A stretch of DNA of 64,000 nt from NCBI RefSeq assembly GCF_026151205.1, contig NC_087084.1:3070845-3134844 (forward strand), given 5' to 3'. Origin of the DNA: Bolinopsis microptera. Lineage: Eukaryota; Ctenophora; Tentaculata; Lobata; Bolinopsidae. Below, one piece after another: positions 32,579-44,052 of the stretch. Each line of letters begins with the position of its first letter. Position 1 is the stretch's first letter. The position numbers and the translations under genes are program-made. A model generated the notes under the pieces. It saw only the letters and a program-made list of their open reading frames with translations, was not told the origin of the DNA and ran no database searches.

Positions 32579-35023
32579 CTACGAGCTAGTATCAGGAGAA
32601 TGTCCATTGCCACAGTTGGTCTTGTCAGTTACATGATTAAGGAGCTCAATCACCTCTTTAGTCATCGTAACACCCACCATCTTCCCTGAAATAATGAAAT
32701 GTTCAAACTTTAACATATCTTTGTTCTTTGTGATGTTGACTTGGTTACTGTTAGAATATCTAGTTAAAAGTTCAATGTACTAGACGTTTCGGTTTAATCT
32801 ATTGCAGGTCAATTACCTACCATAGTCCGTAGCACATGGCTTGTCATACGTTGTTATGGCATATGGACCTCAGGCTCATGCCGCGCGGCTGTATCGTGGC
32901 CACTTATTAGTCTAGTGAAAGGATGATAATTAATCACTCTACACTCGACTGTCACGTGACTTTTTCAACCCGCTCTCTAGCTGGTCCTAAACGACTATTC
33001 GAAACCCTAACCCTCTTATCTGATCCCAACCCTAACCCTAACCCAATCCTTAACAAAAGCATATGCTGAAACCTTAACCCTAACGAGAAATTAGACTAAC
33101 TTCCTTATACGGTCATATCACGTGATCGAGACAGTTTTTCGCCTATATCTCGTCAGGGGAGCATTTTAAACCTATGTCATGGGGGTGATTCGGAATCAGC
33201 GTCCGAAAATACATCGATTGAAGTTGGTTTCAACTGTCGGGGGCCCTTTTAGAACAATCTCGAAGATCGACTGTAGAGTGATTTAGTACGCTCGCTAGTG
33301 AAACGACAATGGGGGTCACGAGGTGATACAACCATATCATAGGCATAACCAAGACGCGCACCGTATCACCCGTAAAGTTACACTTATCTGCTGGGAAAAT
33401 GTTAAAGAATATTCCAGCCTAGAAGTAAAACCAAATTGAATTAAATATTAATAATAACCACTGATGCCATCCCAAATGTTTGTTAATCTCTTGGCCATGT
33501 TCCTCGTGAAAAGTTTATCTATGTAGTTCTCCGAGTACAGCATCAACCAGGGTCTATCTTCAACGGAGTCAAACAAGTCCAATATTTTTATCAACTTATC
33601 TGTGATCGTGTATCCCACCAGCCACTCTGAAATAATTCGTCATTTAAGGATGGTTTATCAATCTTTTATTTAACTTTAAGTGAAATGATGTAAAATTCGT
33701 GGAACTGAATCATATTAATGATAAGTAAAGAATTGGCCATTGTTTACGCCATGTTTATTACTATTAGTATTAGAAGTTTTATTACTATAATAAACATTAT
33801 AAGTTTGTACTTGTACCTGCTGCATCTTCCCAGCTTGAACGAAGAAGTTGGGCGTCTTCAGTTGTGAAGGTCCGGTTCAGGAATTTTTCCGAAAGGAAGA
33901 TATTCCAGTCCCATGTTCTGTTTTCACTGCCCGACATCTCCTCTAGCTCGTCGAGAGTAGAATTTAGTCTGGAAGAGATCTCATCCAGCTTCTGTTCCAC
34001 TTTTTCTTTGTTCTTTTGTGTCTCTTCTAGCTCACTGATAGTTGAATTTAGCTTTGTGCTGACATCCTCAAGCTCTGTCTCCATCGTATCTTTGTTCTTT
34101 TGTGTCTCCTCTAACTCACTGATAGTATAATTTAGCCTTGTGTTGACATCTTCAAGCTCTGTCTCCATCTCATTTTTCTCCCCCCGGGTGACCTCTAGCT
34201 CAGCAAGAGTGGCGTTAATTTTAGTTGAGAGCTTCTCCTCCATAGCTTCTTTTTCTGACCGAATTTGCTCCAGTTCTTGTCTAGAGTTCTTCAGTTCCTC
34301 AACAGTTTCATTCTGCTTATGCTGTAACTGCTTGATAATATTATGAGAACATTCCTCTAAATACATGTTGGTGGCTGCACCGCTCCTCTCCAGCTGAATC
34401 AGGTCTTCCCATTTTATAACTCGTGATGCCTCATGCTCATCTTTCTCTGCGACATGAGCACACATCCCTTTTTGCACCATTCTAGCTATCTCACTGGAAG
34501 TAAATTCTTTGGAGTAAAAGTTTAGGTACATCATTTCTCCCCCAAACCTGTTGTTACCTCCATCCCACATTCCCAGTCTTAGTTTCCCTCCGGTCCTTAG
34601 TGATCGGCCCGATGGCGTTTGCTGCGATCCGATAACTTTTCCGTTAACGTAGTTTCGCTGCTCTCTGGAAGACAGACTCCACGTCATACAAGCTAGAAAC
34701 CAAGTGCCTTTTGAAGGGAACCCACTGTTAAAGTGTCGCTGTGAACCGAAGATGCGAGTGTAATATCCATTTGCTATCATTGCCAGCTCACTGTTGTCAT
34801 GGTAGGTGAAGATAGTAGGGTGGGGGAATGACCCCAAGTCTTTAACCCACACACAAGCAGAGAAAGCAGTGGTCAGACGGCTCCAATCGGGATACGAATC
34901 AATATAATCATCATTAACCGTGTCAAACTTTATAGCTGTCATCTTCAGCCTCAGGAGAGTCTCTGTGGTCCCGAGAGATGGCACGATCAGCAGACTTAAA
35001 ATACTAAATATAAACAAGAACAT
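32579..35023 (-). CDS. Pentraxin-like coiled-coil secreted protein, copy 3 (intact)
   Basis: Exon 1 35023-33817 (402 codons, phase 1), exon 2 33626-33459, exon 3 32685-32579. Predicted signal peptide residues 1-18; pentraxin/LamG-like jelly roll about 20-215, with the pentraxin-type C-M-T-W-S core (the preceding His of the classic signature is replaced) and GGKLRLGMWDGGNNRFGGEM; linker with VIKWEDLIQLERSG; coiled coil with only two 28-residue units plus EKVEQKLDEISSRLNSTLDE; then SWEDAA. Exon 2 adds EWLVGYTITDKLIKILDL to NIWDGISG; exon 3 adds KMVGVTMTKEVIELLNH to a short Cys-containing end. Exon-2 donor gttatt is weak; without that splice the protein ends GYY. A secreted, glycosylated, oligomeric lectin-like protein is inferred. 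Confidence 0.82.
33002..33050. repeat. Interstitial telomere-like repeats (CCCTAA)
   Basis: Several CCCTAA hexamers, some separated by imperfect copies (ccaaccctaaccctaaccca). Located inside the intron between exons 2 and 3 of lectin-like copy 3, within about 350 bp (32930-33280) not found in the other copies. It implies TTAGGG telomeres in this species and a past insertion or repair event. Confidence 0.75.
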
Positions 35024-35173
35024 GATTTAATATCAACGAACGAATTGTAATGGTGTACGTTAGAAATGGTAGGTTTAGAGGGATCTCTCCACGTTGCTAA
35101 GTTCAGAAGGACCCTATAAATTTCGTTAACTTTGCATCTGAGTAATTACAGATAAGAATATACTGTCCTGAAG

Positions 35174-35317
35174 ATGACTAGTGCTTCGGTGGAAGGAAGC
35201 GAAAACATTGAAAGCGGGCAGACTCATGCAACAAAAAATATTACTGTTGCTAAGTTTTACGGGATTACAGATTATAAACTTCATTTATCTCTCATTCATT
35301 ATTTGTGTAATTACAGA
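35174..35317 (+). CDS. Small divergent ORF upstream of lectin-like copy 3
   Basis: Duplicate of the 47-codon frame at 26493 (MTSASVEGSENIESGQTH), starting 150 bp from the ATG of copy 3 on the opposite strand. It differs by Asn to Tyr and Pro to Leu with no frameshift. Copies 2 and 4 have lost it. Confidence 0.3.
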
Positions 35318-36070
35318 TAAGAACATATAAGCCCTGAAGGTTACTAGCTCATAAATGGAAGGAAGTGGCAATGCAACATTTAAATTGGTTCAATGTCATG
35401 AAAATTTAGTACCTCCATTTTATGAAATTTCAAAATTTCAATGGGCATCTCGCATTTCAGGTTTACTGGGCGGCGCTCAGCCTGTCATTCCGCCGTATCT
35501 TTATGTTTATAGGGTCGTTCACATATTACGTAATCAGCCGATTATTTGACAATATTTTAATTCAAATTCCACTCGAAAAAAGTCAAGGGGGGGGGGGGGT
35601 CCCGGGGTCTATCAAACAACTTACTCTTTCATATATTGTGGTTTGTTAACACTTTATTCCTGGTAACCTTGGTAACTTAAACGCTAACAGCAGCTAACTA
35701 TAGAGACACAAGATAATGGTTGGTAATCTTTGACTCCTGTTACATGTTAACCAATAAATCGGTCCTTAGAGTTAGCCGTCCAATGTCCATAATTTGATCA
35801 ATCGCTGATCGCAGTTTAGGCTATTTAAATTAGGTAAATTTTTTCATAAACTATACGGTCTCGAAGATCCTTGATTAATTTCATTCTATAATTGTTTCAA
35901 AGTTTGAATAGAAGATCGACCCAACGACAATATGATCTCTAAAATAAAAAGATCAGCATTTAATTCTTCATGAAGTGGTCCACTTCAAGTGGAATTCAAT
36001 AAAAAATTCATGATGATTAATTCTTACAAAATGTGTATATGGAGATTAGAAAGAAAACGAATACTGAATA

Positions 36071-36590
36071 TGATTTCTCTTGGAGAATTTCTCTTTAGAC
36101 TCTTAACTTGCGAACAAATTGAAGCAGCAAACTTTAGGCTAGAAACTTTATTGAATTGAAATAATCATTCCACGTAACAACGTCTTCTTCAGTTCTGTAA
36201 TAAAATTGTTAAACATGTGTAAAAATTAACGACGGAGAGAAATTTAAAATAACATTAAAAACAAAAACAGAGAAATAAAATTTACGAAATATGACCCAAA
36301 AATGTAATTGCAAAAAATGTCAAAACAACAAAAAATACGACAAGAAGAAATGTAAGCTAATACAACTAAATACTGTACTACTCATGATACTAAACTAATT
36401 AGTAAACGTAAAACTGGTTGTTCAGAATTCACAGTTCATGTGTAAAAACTAATGATAAAATCAGCACTTAAGCAACGATAACTCGGTTGTCATGGTTACT
36501 ATCCAAGATAGTCCTATCAATACATTATTTACTAGTTAAACATCGACTAAATATTTGTACAAATAACTCAACTCAGAACGATCATTCATT
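36071..36590. repeat. Penelope-like element, left inverted terminal repeat
   Basis: 520 bp, starting tgatttctcttggagaattt; inverse complement of 38661-39180 and almost or entirely identical where checked. It contains the last 18 codons and stop of the element's ORF. Confidence 0.9.
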
Positions 36591-38764
36591 TCAGGACTTA
36601 ATCTCAATATATACATCGCTTCTACAATCTTTCTACGAACAGTTTTACTCTGTAAATCAAGTAACTTAAAAGATAAAACTGGGGTTCGGTTAGGATGTAG
36701 AGATGCGTAGTGCTGTCCAACCCCATTCTCTGGATGTGCTCTAGGATTCCTAGCAGCCTGTCTGTGCTCCATCAGACGAGCATGGAGGCTTCTCTCAGTT
36801 TCCCCACAGTATCTCTTACCACATAACTCGCAAGTAACTAAGTAAATAGCTCCTTTTGTTGAGCATGTTGTTCCTGTGAGTCTAGGGCAGATCTCACAAT
36901 TGTTAGGGTTACCAAGGTCACAAGTCTTCTTATCCAGTGGACGAGAGCGGCAGAAGATGTCCTGTAACTTCTTACCAGGTGTAAAAATAACTCTGATGGG
37001 GAGTTTGTTAGATTTTATGTAGTTGCGAATCTTATTACAAACTGTTCCAGAGATGAATGGTAAGGTGAGTGGGACAGAGTCAGGTGTGGTTTGACGTCTT
37101 CTCCTAGTCCTCCTGTTCCTTGCGTTATGACTCAGAGGTTGGTGTCCATTTTTCTTTAAGAGATCATCGATAATCTTAACTGAATGATCGAGTTCCTGGG
37201 GTCCTGAGGAAGCAATGGTGGCATTACGGTAGAAGTTCTTCTTACACTCCTCCTTCACTGAGTCCGGGTGGTGTGACTTCTGGTGTAATGTTATCCCCTT
37301 GTTCTGGGTTTTCCTGTAGAATCTGTGGTGCACTTTTCCTTCCTCATCGATCCGGATTTCCGTACTCAGGAACGGGACAAAATCCGCAGGGGTAGACGGG
37401 AACTCGATCTCCCACTTGATTCTGTTATCGGGATCCTGGTCGGCTATGCGTTGTAACATATCCAGTGCTTCTTCTCTGGATTTGGCTAAGGAACCAGCAT
37501 CATCTACATACCGTTTGTATAAGAACCGAACAGGGTTACTGATGTAATAACTGTCTAAATATATACTATTACGCTCGAATTTCCACATTCTAATAATCGC
37601 TACAGGAGGGGATGGTCTACAACCCATGAATAAACCTAAAAGTTGTTTATAAAGTCTCCCATTAAATGTAAAATAAGAATTCGTCAAAACTACTGTAAAG
37701 ATACCTCTAATTTCTGATAAACTTAAACAATACGTACTTAACTTACTCCAATGTTCTTCTGCAAATTCAATAACTGTCTCAATACACTCATTGATATTCA
37801 AATTCGTATACAAAGCTGATACATCCGCTGTAAAGAACTGTAAACCTTTAAGTTCACTCTCTGGTAGCCTACAGAGGATGTCCAGGTGGCTGTAGATATC
37901 GTACATATGAGTAGGTACTTCTCTCAACAAAGGACTGATAATGTCGGTAACTAACCAAGCCAACTTCTCTGTAGGTGAGCCACAACACGATACGATTGGT
38001 CTAACTTTCATATCCTCCAAGTTGATACGAGAGTAGTCAGTATCAGGTGGGAACTTGTGTGTCTTCACCAGGGTGTACATAGTAGGTAATGTAGAGTACG
38101 AGCTAATAAATAAATCCTCAATACGTGAGTCTAATTCCATATGGTTACTGCAAATAGTCCGCCACAACCTATTACACTCTGATTCAATATCTGCACATTT
38201 CTTGTTAATTTGATTCTGATACGTTATAGGAGTAGGTCGTTGAACAGGTCTGCGTACTCCGTAACTCAAACGGGTGGGCTCTACCCATTCGTAGACTCCA
38301 GAAGTGCTCTTGTTCAGGTGTTCGATCGTTAGCGTCCGGTACGTATCAACACTAGTCACGACAAACTCGCCACACTTATCAGACTTCGAGATGTGAATGT
38401 TCGGTCTTTCCTTGAGAGTACGTAGTCCAGTTCGCTGATTAAAAGTGAGGTTTGATGGTGGCTGGATATCTGGTGCTCTCAGGATGCTCATCATAAACCG
38501 GTTGAACAATTTCAAGTCCATCTCGAGTTGTGGATCTTCGTTCGGTGGTGCAGGGATGTAGGGTCGTTGAAACGGGCATTTCTTCTTGCGTGCTTGCCTG
38601 TACAAAGAATCTAACTGTCCTGGGTTCAGAGCTTCGTTATACGCACTTATACGCACATTCAATGAATGATCGTTCTGAGTTGAGTTATTTGTACAAATAT
38701 TTAGTCGATGTTTAACTAGTAAATAATGTATTGATAGGACTATCTTGGATAGTAACCATGACAA
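36536..38764 (-). CDS. Penelope-like reverse transcriptase with GIY-YIG endonuclease
   Basis: An uninterrupted 742-codon frame. The RT domain shows FFTADVSALYTNLNI, the palm motif YVDDAGS near residue 420, and VRPIVSCCGSPTEKLAWLV. The C-terminal GIY-YIG nuclease begins GAIYLVTCELCGKRYCGET near residue 640, preceded by the CEICPRLTGTTC cysteines seen in this group, with the ALHARLMEHR-like Arg helix and following His. These enzymes nick target DNA and copy the RNA in place; Penelope-like RTs are the closest relatives of telomerase RT. The first 35 and last 18 codons lie in the opposing terminal repeats. All catalytic residues visible are kept, so activity is plausible. Confidence 0.95.
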   Translation of the reverse strand: MSWLLSKIVLSIHYLLVKHRLNICTNNSTQNDHSLNVRISAYNEALNPGQLDSLYRQARKKKCPFQRPYIPAPPNEDPQLEMDLKLFNRFMMSILRAPDIQPPSNLTFNQRTGLRTLKERPNIHISKSDKCGEFVVTSVDTYRTLTIEHLNKSTSGVYEWVEPTRLSYGVRRPVQRPTPITYQNQINKKCADIESECNRLWRTICSNHMELDSRIEDLFISSYSTLPTMYTLVKTHKFPPDTDYSRINLEDMKVRPIVSCCGSPTEKLAWLVTDIISPLLREVPTHMYDIYSHLDILCRLPESELKGLQFFTADVSALYTNLNINECIETVIEFAEEHWSKLSTYCLSLSEIRGIFTVVLTNSYFTFNGRLYKQLLGLFMGCRPSPPVAIIRMWKFERNSIYLDSYYISNPVRFLYKRYVDDAGSLAKSREEALDMLQRIADQDPDNRIKWEIEFPSTPADFVPFLSTEIRIDEEGKVHHRFYRKTQNKGITLHQKSHHPDSVKEECKKNFYRNATIASSGPQELDHSVKIIDDLLKKNGHQPLSHNARNRRTRRRRQTTPDSVPLTLPFISGTVCNKIRNYIKSNKLPIRVIFTPGKKLQDIFCRSRPLDKKTCDLGNPNNCEICPRLTGTTCSTKGAIYLVTCELCGKRYCGETERSLHARLMEHRQAARNPRAHPENGVGQHYASLHPNRTPVLSFKLLDLQSKTVRRKIVEAMYILRLSPEMNDRSELSYLYKYLVDV

Positions 38765-39180
38765 CCGAGTTATCGTTGCTTAAGTGCTGATTTTATCATT
38801 AGTTTTTACACATGAACTGTGAATTCTGAACAACCAGTTTTACGTTTACTAATTAGTTTAGTATCATGAGTAGTACAGTATTTAGTTGTATTAGCTTACA
38901 TTTCTTCTTGTCGTATTTTTTGTTGTTTTGACATTTTTTGCAATTACATTTTTGGGTCATATTTCGTAAATTTTATTTCTCTGTTTTTGTTTTTAATGTT
39001 ATTTTAAATTTCTCTCCGTCGTTAATTTTTACACATGTTTAACAATTTTATTACAGAACTGAAGAAGACGTTGTTACGTGGAATGATTATTTCAATTCAA
39101 TAAAGTTTCTAGCCTAAAGTTTGCTGCTTCAATTTGTTCGCAAGTTAAGAGTCTAAAGAGAAATTCTCCAAGAGAAATCA
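38661..39180. repeat. Penelope-like element, right inverted terminal repeat
   Basis: 520 bp; carries the start codon of the ORF (38764-38762) and, to the right of it, presumably the element's promoter. Pairs with 36071-36590. Confidence 0.9.
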
Positions 39181-39609
39181 AGTTCAAATGCGACTCATAA
39201 ATATAGCCCCCTTGAACTAGAATACTGAATAGCTGTGACATTTGGTAATCTCCATTAATAGCGAAGCTGTGACATTTAACTAAAATCCGTTAAATCAAGT
39301 CGATAACACTGAGTAATGTATAGATGCTTTTACCGCTTAAGTTGTTAGTTAAAAGGAAAAATCTTGTGAGCCATTGCTTGATCATATCTTTTTTAAAAGA
39401 TTAAAAGGGGACAAATAAATTTTACCCATTTCGTTCAGATAAGAACCATGCTTACTAAAAGAAAAAGTTGTTTTTAAAATTAATATGATTTTCGAAAAAT
39501 AATAGAAAAACAGTGTCTTAAATGACAAAGTTCCCTGCTCTGTGTAGTAAACAGAATTAAAACAGCTATTATAACCGTCCATTACTCCATTAATAGCGAA
39601 GTGTGGTAA

Positions 39610-41773
39610 CTATGGACTAGTATCAGGAGAATGTCCATTGCCACAGTTGGTCTTGTCAGTTATGTGATTAAGGAGCTCAATCACCTCTTTAGTCATCGTA
39701 ACACCAACCATCTTCCCTGAAATAAAGAAATGTACAAACTTTAACATACCTTTGTTCTTTGTGATGATGACCTGGTTAGTGTTAGAATATATAGTTAAAA
39801 GTTCATTGTACTAGACGTTTAATCTATTGCAGGTTTATTAACTACCATAGCATTGCTCTAACCAGAGCCCTCTCGCTTGCAGTAGCGCGCGACCGCCGTA
39901 GGCAACTTGTGAAACAAGTGACGAGCGCGTCACGCAGTACGCGTATACACATGGCTTTGTGAAACCATAGCACATACGCTTGTCATACGTTGTTATGGAC
40001 CTACCGCGCGGCTGTATAGTGTATCGTGGCCACTTATAAGTCTAGTGAAATGACAAATACAATGGGGGTCATGACGTGATACAAGTGAAATACAACCATA
40101 GGCATAACCAAGACGCGCACCGTATCACCCGTAAAGTTATACTTATCTGCTGGGAAAATATTAAAGCTTATTCCAGCCTTGAAGTAAAACCAAATTGAAT
40201 TAAATGTTAATGATAACCACTGATGCCATCCCAGATGTTTGTTAATCTCTTGGCCATGTTCCTCGTGAAAAGTTTGTCTATGTAGTTCTCCGAGTACAGC
40301 ATCAACCAGGATCTGTTTTCAACGGAGTCAAACAGGTCCAATATTTTTATCAACTTATCTGTGATCGTGTATCCCACCAGCCACTCTGAAATAATTTGTT
40401 ATTTAACGATGGCAGATTGAGATGGTTTATCAATATTTTATTTAAGTGGAATGATGTAAAATTCGTGGAACTGAATCATATTATTGATAAGTAAACAATT
40501 AGTGAATTAGCCATTGTTCATGCCATGTTTATTACTAATACTATTAGAAGTTTGATTACTATAATAAACATTAGAAGTTTGTACTTGTACCTGCTGCATC
40601 CTCCCAGCTTGAACGAAGAAGTTGTGCGTCTTCAGTAGTAAAGGTCCGGTTCAGGAATTCTTCCGAAAGGAAAATGTTCCAGTCCCATGTTCTGTATTCA
40701 CTGCCCGACATCTCCTCTAGCTCGTCAAGAGTAGAATTTAGTCTGGAAGAGATCTCATCCAGCTTCTGTTCCACCTTTTCTTTGTTCTTTTGTGTCTCTT
40801 CTAGCTCACTAATAGTTGCATTTAGCCTTGTGTTGACATCCTCAAGCTCTGTTTCCATCGTATGTTTGTTCTTTTGTGTCTCTTCTAGCTCACTGATAGT
40901 AGAATTCAGCCTTGTATTGACATCTTCCAGCTCTGTCTCCATCTCATTTTTCTCCTCCCGGGTGACTTCTAGCTCAGCAAGAGTGGCGTTCATTTTAGTT
41001 GAGAGCTTTTCCTCCATCTCTTCTTTTTCTAACCGAATGTTCTCTAGTTCTTGTCGGGAGTCCTTCAATTCCTCAATTACTTCGTTCTGCTTATTAATCG
41101 CATTAACTAGACATTCGTTTGCATACTCATATGTGTTGGTGGCTTTTCCACTCCTCTCTAGCTGAATCAGGTCTTCCCATTTTATAACTCGTGATGCCTC
41201 ATGCTCATCTTCCTCTGCGACAAGAGCACACATTCCTTTCTGTACCATTCTAGCTATCTCACTGGAAGTCAATTCTTTGGAGTAAAAGTTTAGGTACATC
41301 ATTTCTCCCCCAAACCTGAAGACGCTTGCATACCACATTCCCAGTTTTAGTTTCCCTCCGGTCCTTAGTGATCGGCCCGATGGCGTTTGCTGCGATCCGA
41401 TAACTTTTCCGTTGACGTAGTATCGCTGCTCTCTGGACGACAGACTCCACGTCATACAAGCTAGAAACCAAGTGCCTTTTGTTGGGAACCCGCTGTTAAA
41501 GTGTTGATATGCACTGAAGATGCCAGTGAAATATCCATTTGCCATCATTACCAGCTCATTAGTGTGGTAGCTAAAGATAGTATTGTAACCTGACCCCAAG
41601 TCTTTAACCCACACACAAGCAGAGAAAGCAGTGGTCAGACGGCTCCAATCGGGATAATATTCAATATTATCATCATTAACAGTAAACTTTATAGCTGTCA
41701 TCTTGAGGAGAGTCTCTGTGGTCCCGAGAGATGACATTATCAGCAGACTTAAAATACTAAATAACAAGATCAT
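39610..41773 (-). CDS. Pentraxin-like coiled-coil secreted protein, copy 4 (intact)
   Basis: Exon 1 41773-40591 (394 codons, phase 1), exon 2 40385-40218, exon 3 39716-39610. Signal peptide (MILLFSILSLLIMSSLG), then the same pentraxin/LamG-like domain with differences near the metal-loop region (GMWYASVFRFGGEMM in place of GMWEGGNDRFGGEMM), linker VIKWEDLIQLERSG, and a coiled coil with two full 28-residue units, each with the NST or NAT sequon. C-terminal exons match copy 3. The altered loop and the different Cys-containing segment (YANECLVNAI) are the main divergence and might change ligand choice. No frameshift, so probably functional. Confidence 0.82.
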
Positions 41774-41799
41774 GATTTAATATCAGCGAACGAATTGTA

Positions 41800-44052
41800 A
41801 TGGTGTACGTTAAAAATGGTAGGTTCTAGAGAATCTTTCCACGTTGCTAAGCTCTGAAGAACCCCACAAATTTCGTTAACTTTGCATCGGAGTAATTATA
41901 CAAATAAAATTATAAGAATATACTGTCCTGAAGTTGGAGGACTTCGCCGCTTCGACGCGCCGCGCAAACTAATTACAGCTAGATAAGAACATTAAATAAG
42001 CCCTGAAGGTTATTACTACTGCACTGTCTACTAGCTCATAAAATTAAATGGAAGGAAGGAAGTGGCAATGCAACATCTAAATTGGTTTAATGTCATGAAA
42101 ATTTAATACCTCCAGATCCATGGCCATTTTATTAAATTTCAAAATTTCAGTGACCAAAACGGATTTTTGCCCATAACTCTCCAGGGAAGCATTTTAACCC
42201 TACGTCATGGGGGGTGATTCGGAATCAGCGTCCAAAAATACACCGATTTAGGTCACTTTCATGCCTAAAGGGCCTTTTCACAAGAATTTTCTTAAAATTT
42301 GGGCGAGCGATTTAGTAGGAGCGCATTCCGCCGTATCTTTATGTTTATGGGGTCGTTCACATATTACGTAATCAGCCGAGGGTCAGGGGGGTTTTTCCAA
42401 ATGCTTACGGTTGATTACGGGGGGGGGGGGGCGAAGGGGGGTTTGGTCCTTGATTACGTAATTACGTAATTACCCCGATCAATTAACCCCAGTGTAATTA
42501 CATGGGGGTCAATTGTCGGGGGGGGGGGGGGGGTCAATTGTCGGGAGTCACCGTCAATTGTCGTAATAAGTCCTAAATTTCGCGACAATTGACCCCAGTG
42601 TAATTACATAGGGGGTCAATTGTCGGGGCCGGGTCAATTGTCGCGGAACCGGGGGGGGGGGGGGGGTTGTTACCCCTCTATTCCTGGTAACCTTGGTAAC
42701 TTAAACGCGCTAACAGCGGCTAACTATTATAGATACACAAGATAATGGTTGGTAATCCTTGTGCCTTGACTCCTGTTACATGTTAATAATTGTTAACCAA
42801 TAAATCGGTCCTTATTCGGGCAATTTGCTTTCTCTGTGCATATTCAGGGCCGTCAAATGTCCATAATTTGATCAATCGCTCGCAGTTTAGGCTATTTAAA
42901 ATAGGTAACTTTTTTTCATAAACTATACGGTCTCTAACTCTAAGATCCTTGATTAATTTCATTCTAAAATTGTTTCAAAGTTTCAATAGAAGACCCAGCG
43001 ACAATATCTCTAAAATAAAAAGATCAGCATTTCATTCTGCATGAAGTGGTCCACTTCAAGTGGAATTCAGTAAAATATTCGTAATGATTAATTCTTACAA
43101 AATGTGTATATATATCTCTATATATAGAGATTAGAGAGAGGATATGTCCATAAACTTTGAGTCTAGTAGCGGATTTAATCATATCATTTTTAATCATGGA
43201 AAGAAATTGTGCGGCTTTATACCCAGTCTAAAAATGATTATCTCGAAGAATTCTTTACTAAATTAATTCCATATAATTAAATAGTTTGTTTTAATCTAAA
43301 AATAGTTGAACGTTTTGGTTAAATTCACCTCTGTTCGATTAGTTTTCTTTCCCACCTACTAGTACTTGTGATTTTGTGAATAATGATTAGATTTGTTTGG
43401 TTTATATTATGTGTTTGTGTGTGTATTTAAAGCATTAGCACTGCGGAAAAAAAGTTTTCTTTCATTCTATTCTTCGTGCTTCAATTCGTTACATATTTTC
43501 ACAAGAGTATTGTATGATTTATGAATCTAATTATAGATCGCAGTTCCGGGACTGCACTCAATTTCGACCCAAATTTGAGAAATTAACGAACTCGATTTAT
43601 AAAGGGTAAACTATACCTGGGATGAATTGTTTTGCATAACCAATTCAGTACAAATAATAACAACAAATTTAGTATTAAGTATTACTATTACACATAATTG
43701 ATATATAATTAATTATACAATTCATTTTATCAATCCATCATCCATGTTAACTACAAGTACAATAGAAATAGTATTGCCAGTAAATTAACAGTAGTACATA
43801 AAAATAAACGCGTCAATACTCAATTTGATATAAATTAAGTCTTTTAGTTCGTTGATGTTAAAACGGTAATTGTTTCTCATGAGGTCATGTCGTATAATAT
43901 AATGGCTTGTTTATGATTTAGTTTGCTCAGTTTATGATTTATCAAAGTTCATAGTTTGCGTAACCGCAAACTGGCCGTGATGTAATTTACCCGGCGCGAC
44001 ATTCACTCCACCCGCATTCATTTCACTTCTATCTTCCAGAATAGAGGGGAAG
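41800..44052. other. Spacer between lectin-like array and GPCR gene A
   Basis: Shared unit sequence up to about 43140, including two poly-G elements (42352-42670). From about 43330 the sequence is repeated at 51220 onward, marking the left edge of the GPCR-region duplication. The stretch 43880-44050 holds a short palindrome (agtttgcgtaaccgcaaact). No gene other than the small ORF at 44053 is seen. Confidence 0.5.
42352..42670. mobile_element. Nested poly-G MITE-like elements
   Basis: One element begins gtcgttcacatattacgt and has ggttgattacgggggg and gattacgtaattacgtaatt inside. A second is built on inverted copies of acaattgaccccagtgtaat and gggggtcaattgtcg, with several G runs of 11-17. The complementary ends and repeated TCAATTG/CAATTGA suggest two non-autonomous families inserted next to or into each other. 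Confidence 0.55.

Larger units (their letters stand above)
36071..39219 (-). mobile_element. Penelope-like retroelement, complete
   Basis: The element is bounded by the 12-bp direct repeats gaatactgaata at 36059-36070 and 39220-39231, which look like a target-site duplication. It has 520-bp inverted terminal repeats (36071-36590 and 38661-39180) plus a 39-bp one-sided tail (39181-39219). Inverted terminal repeats with a small asymmetric tail are typical of Penelope-like elements. The paralogous places in the other lectin units (27289 and 32146) read acgaatagctgtgac without it. The single ORF is intact, so the insertion is recent. Confidence 0.9.
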
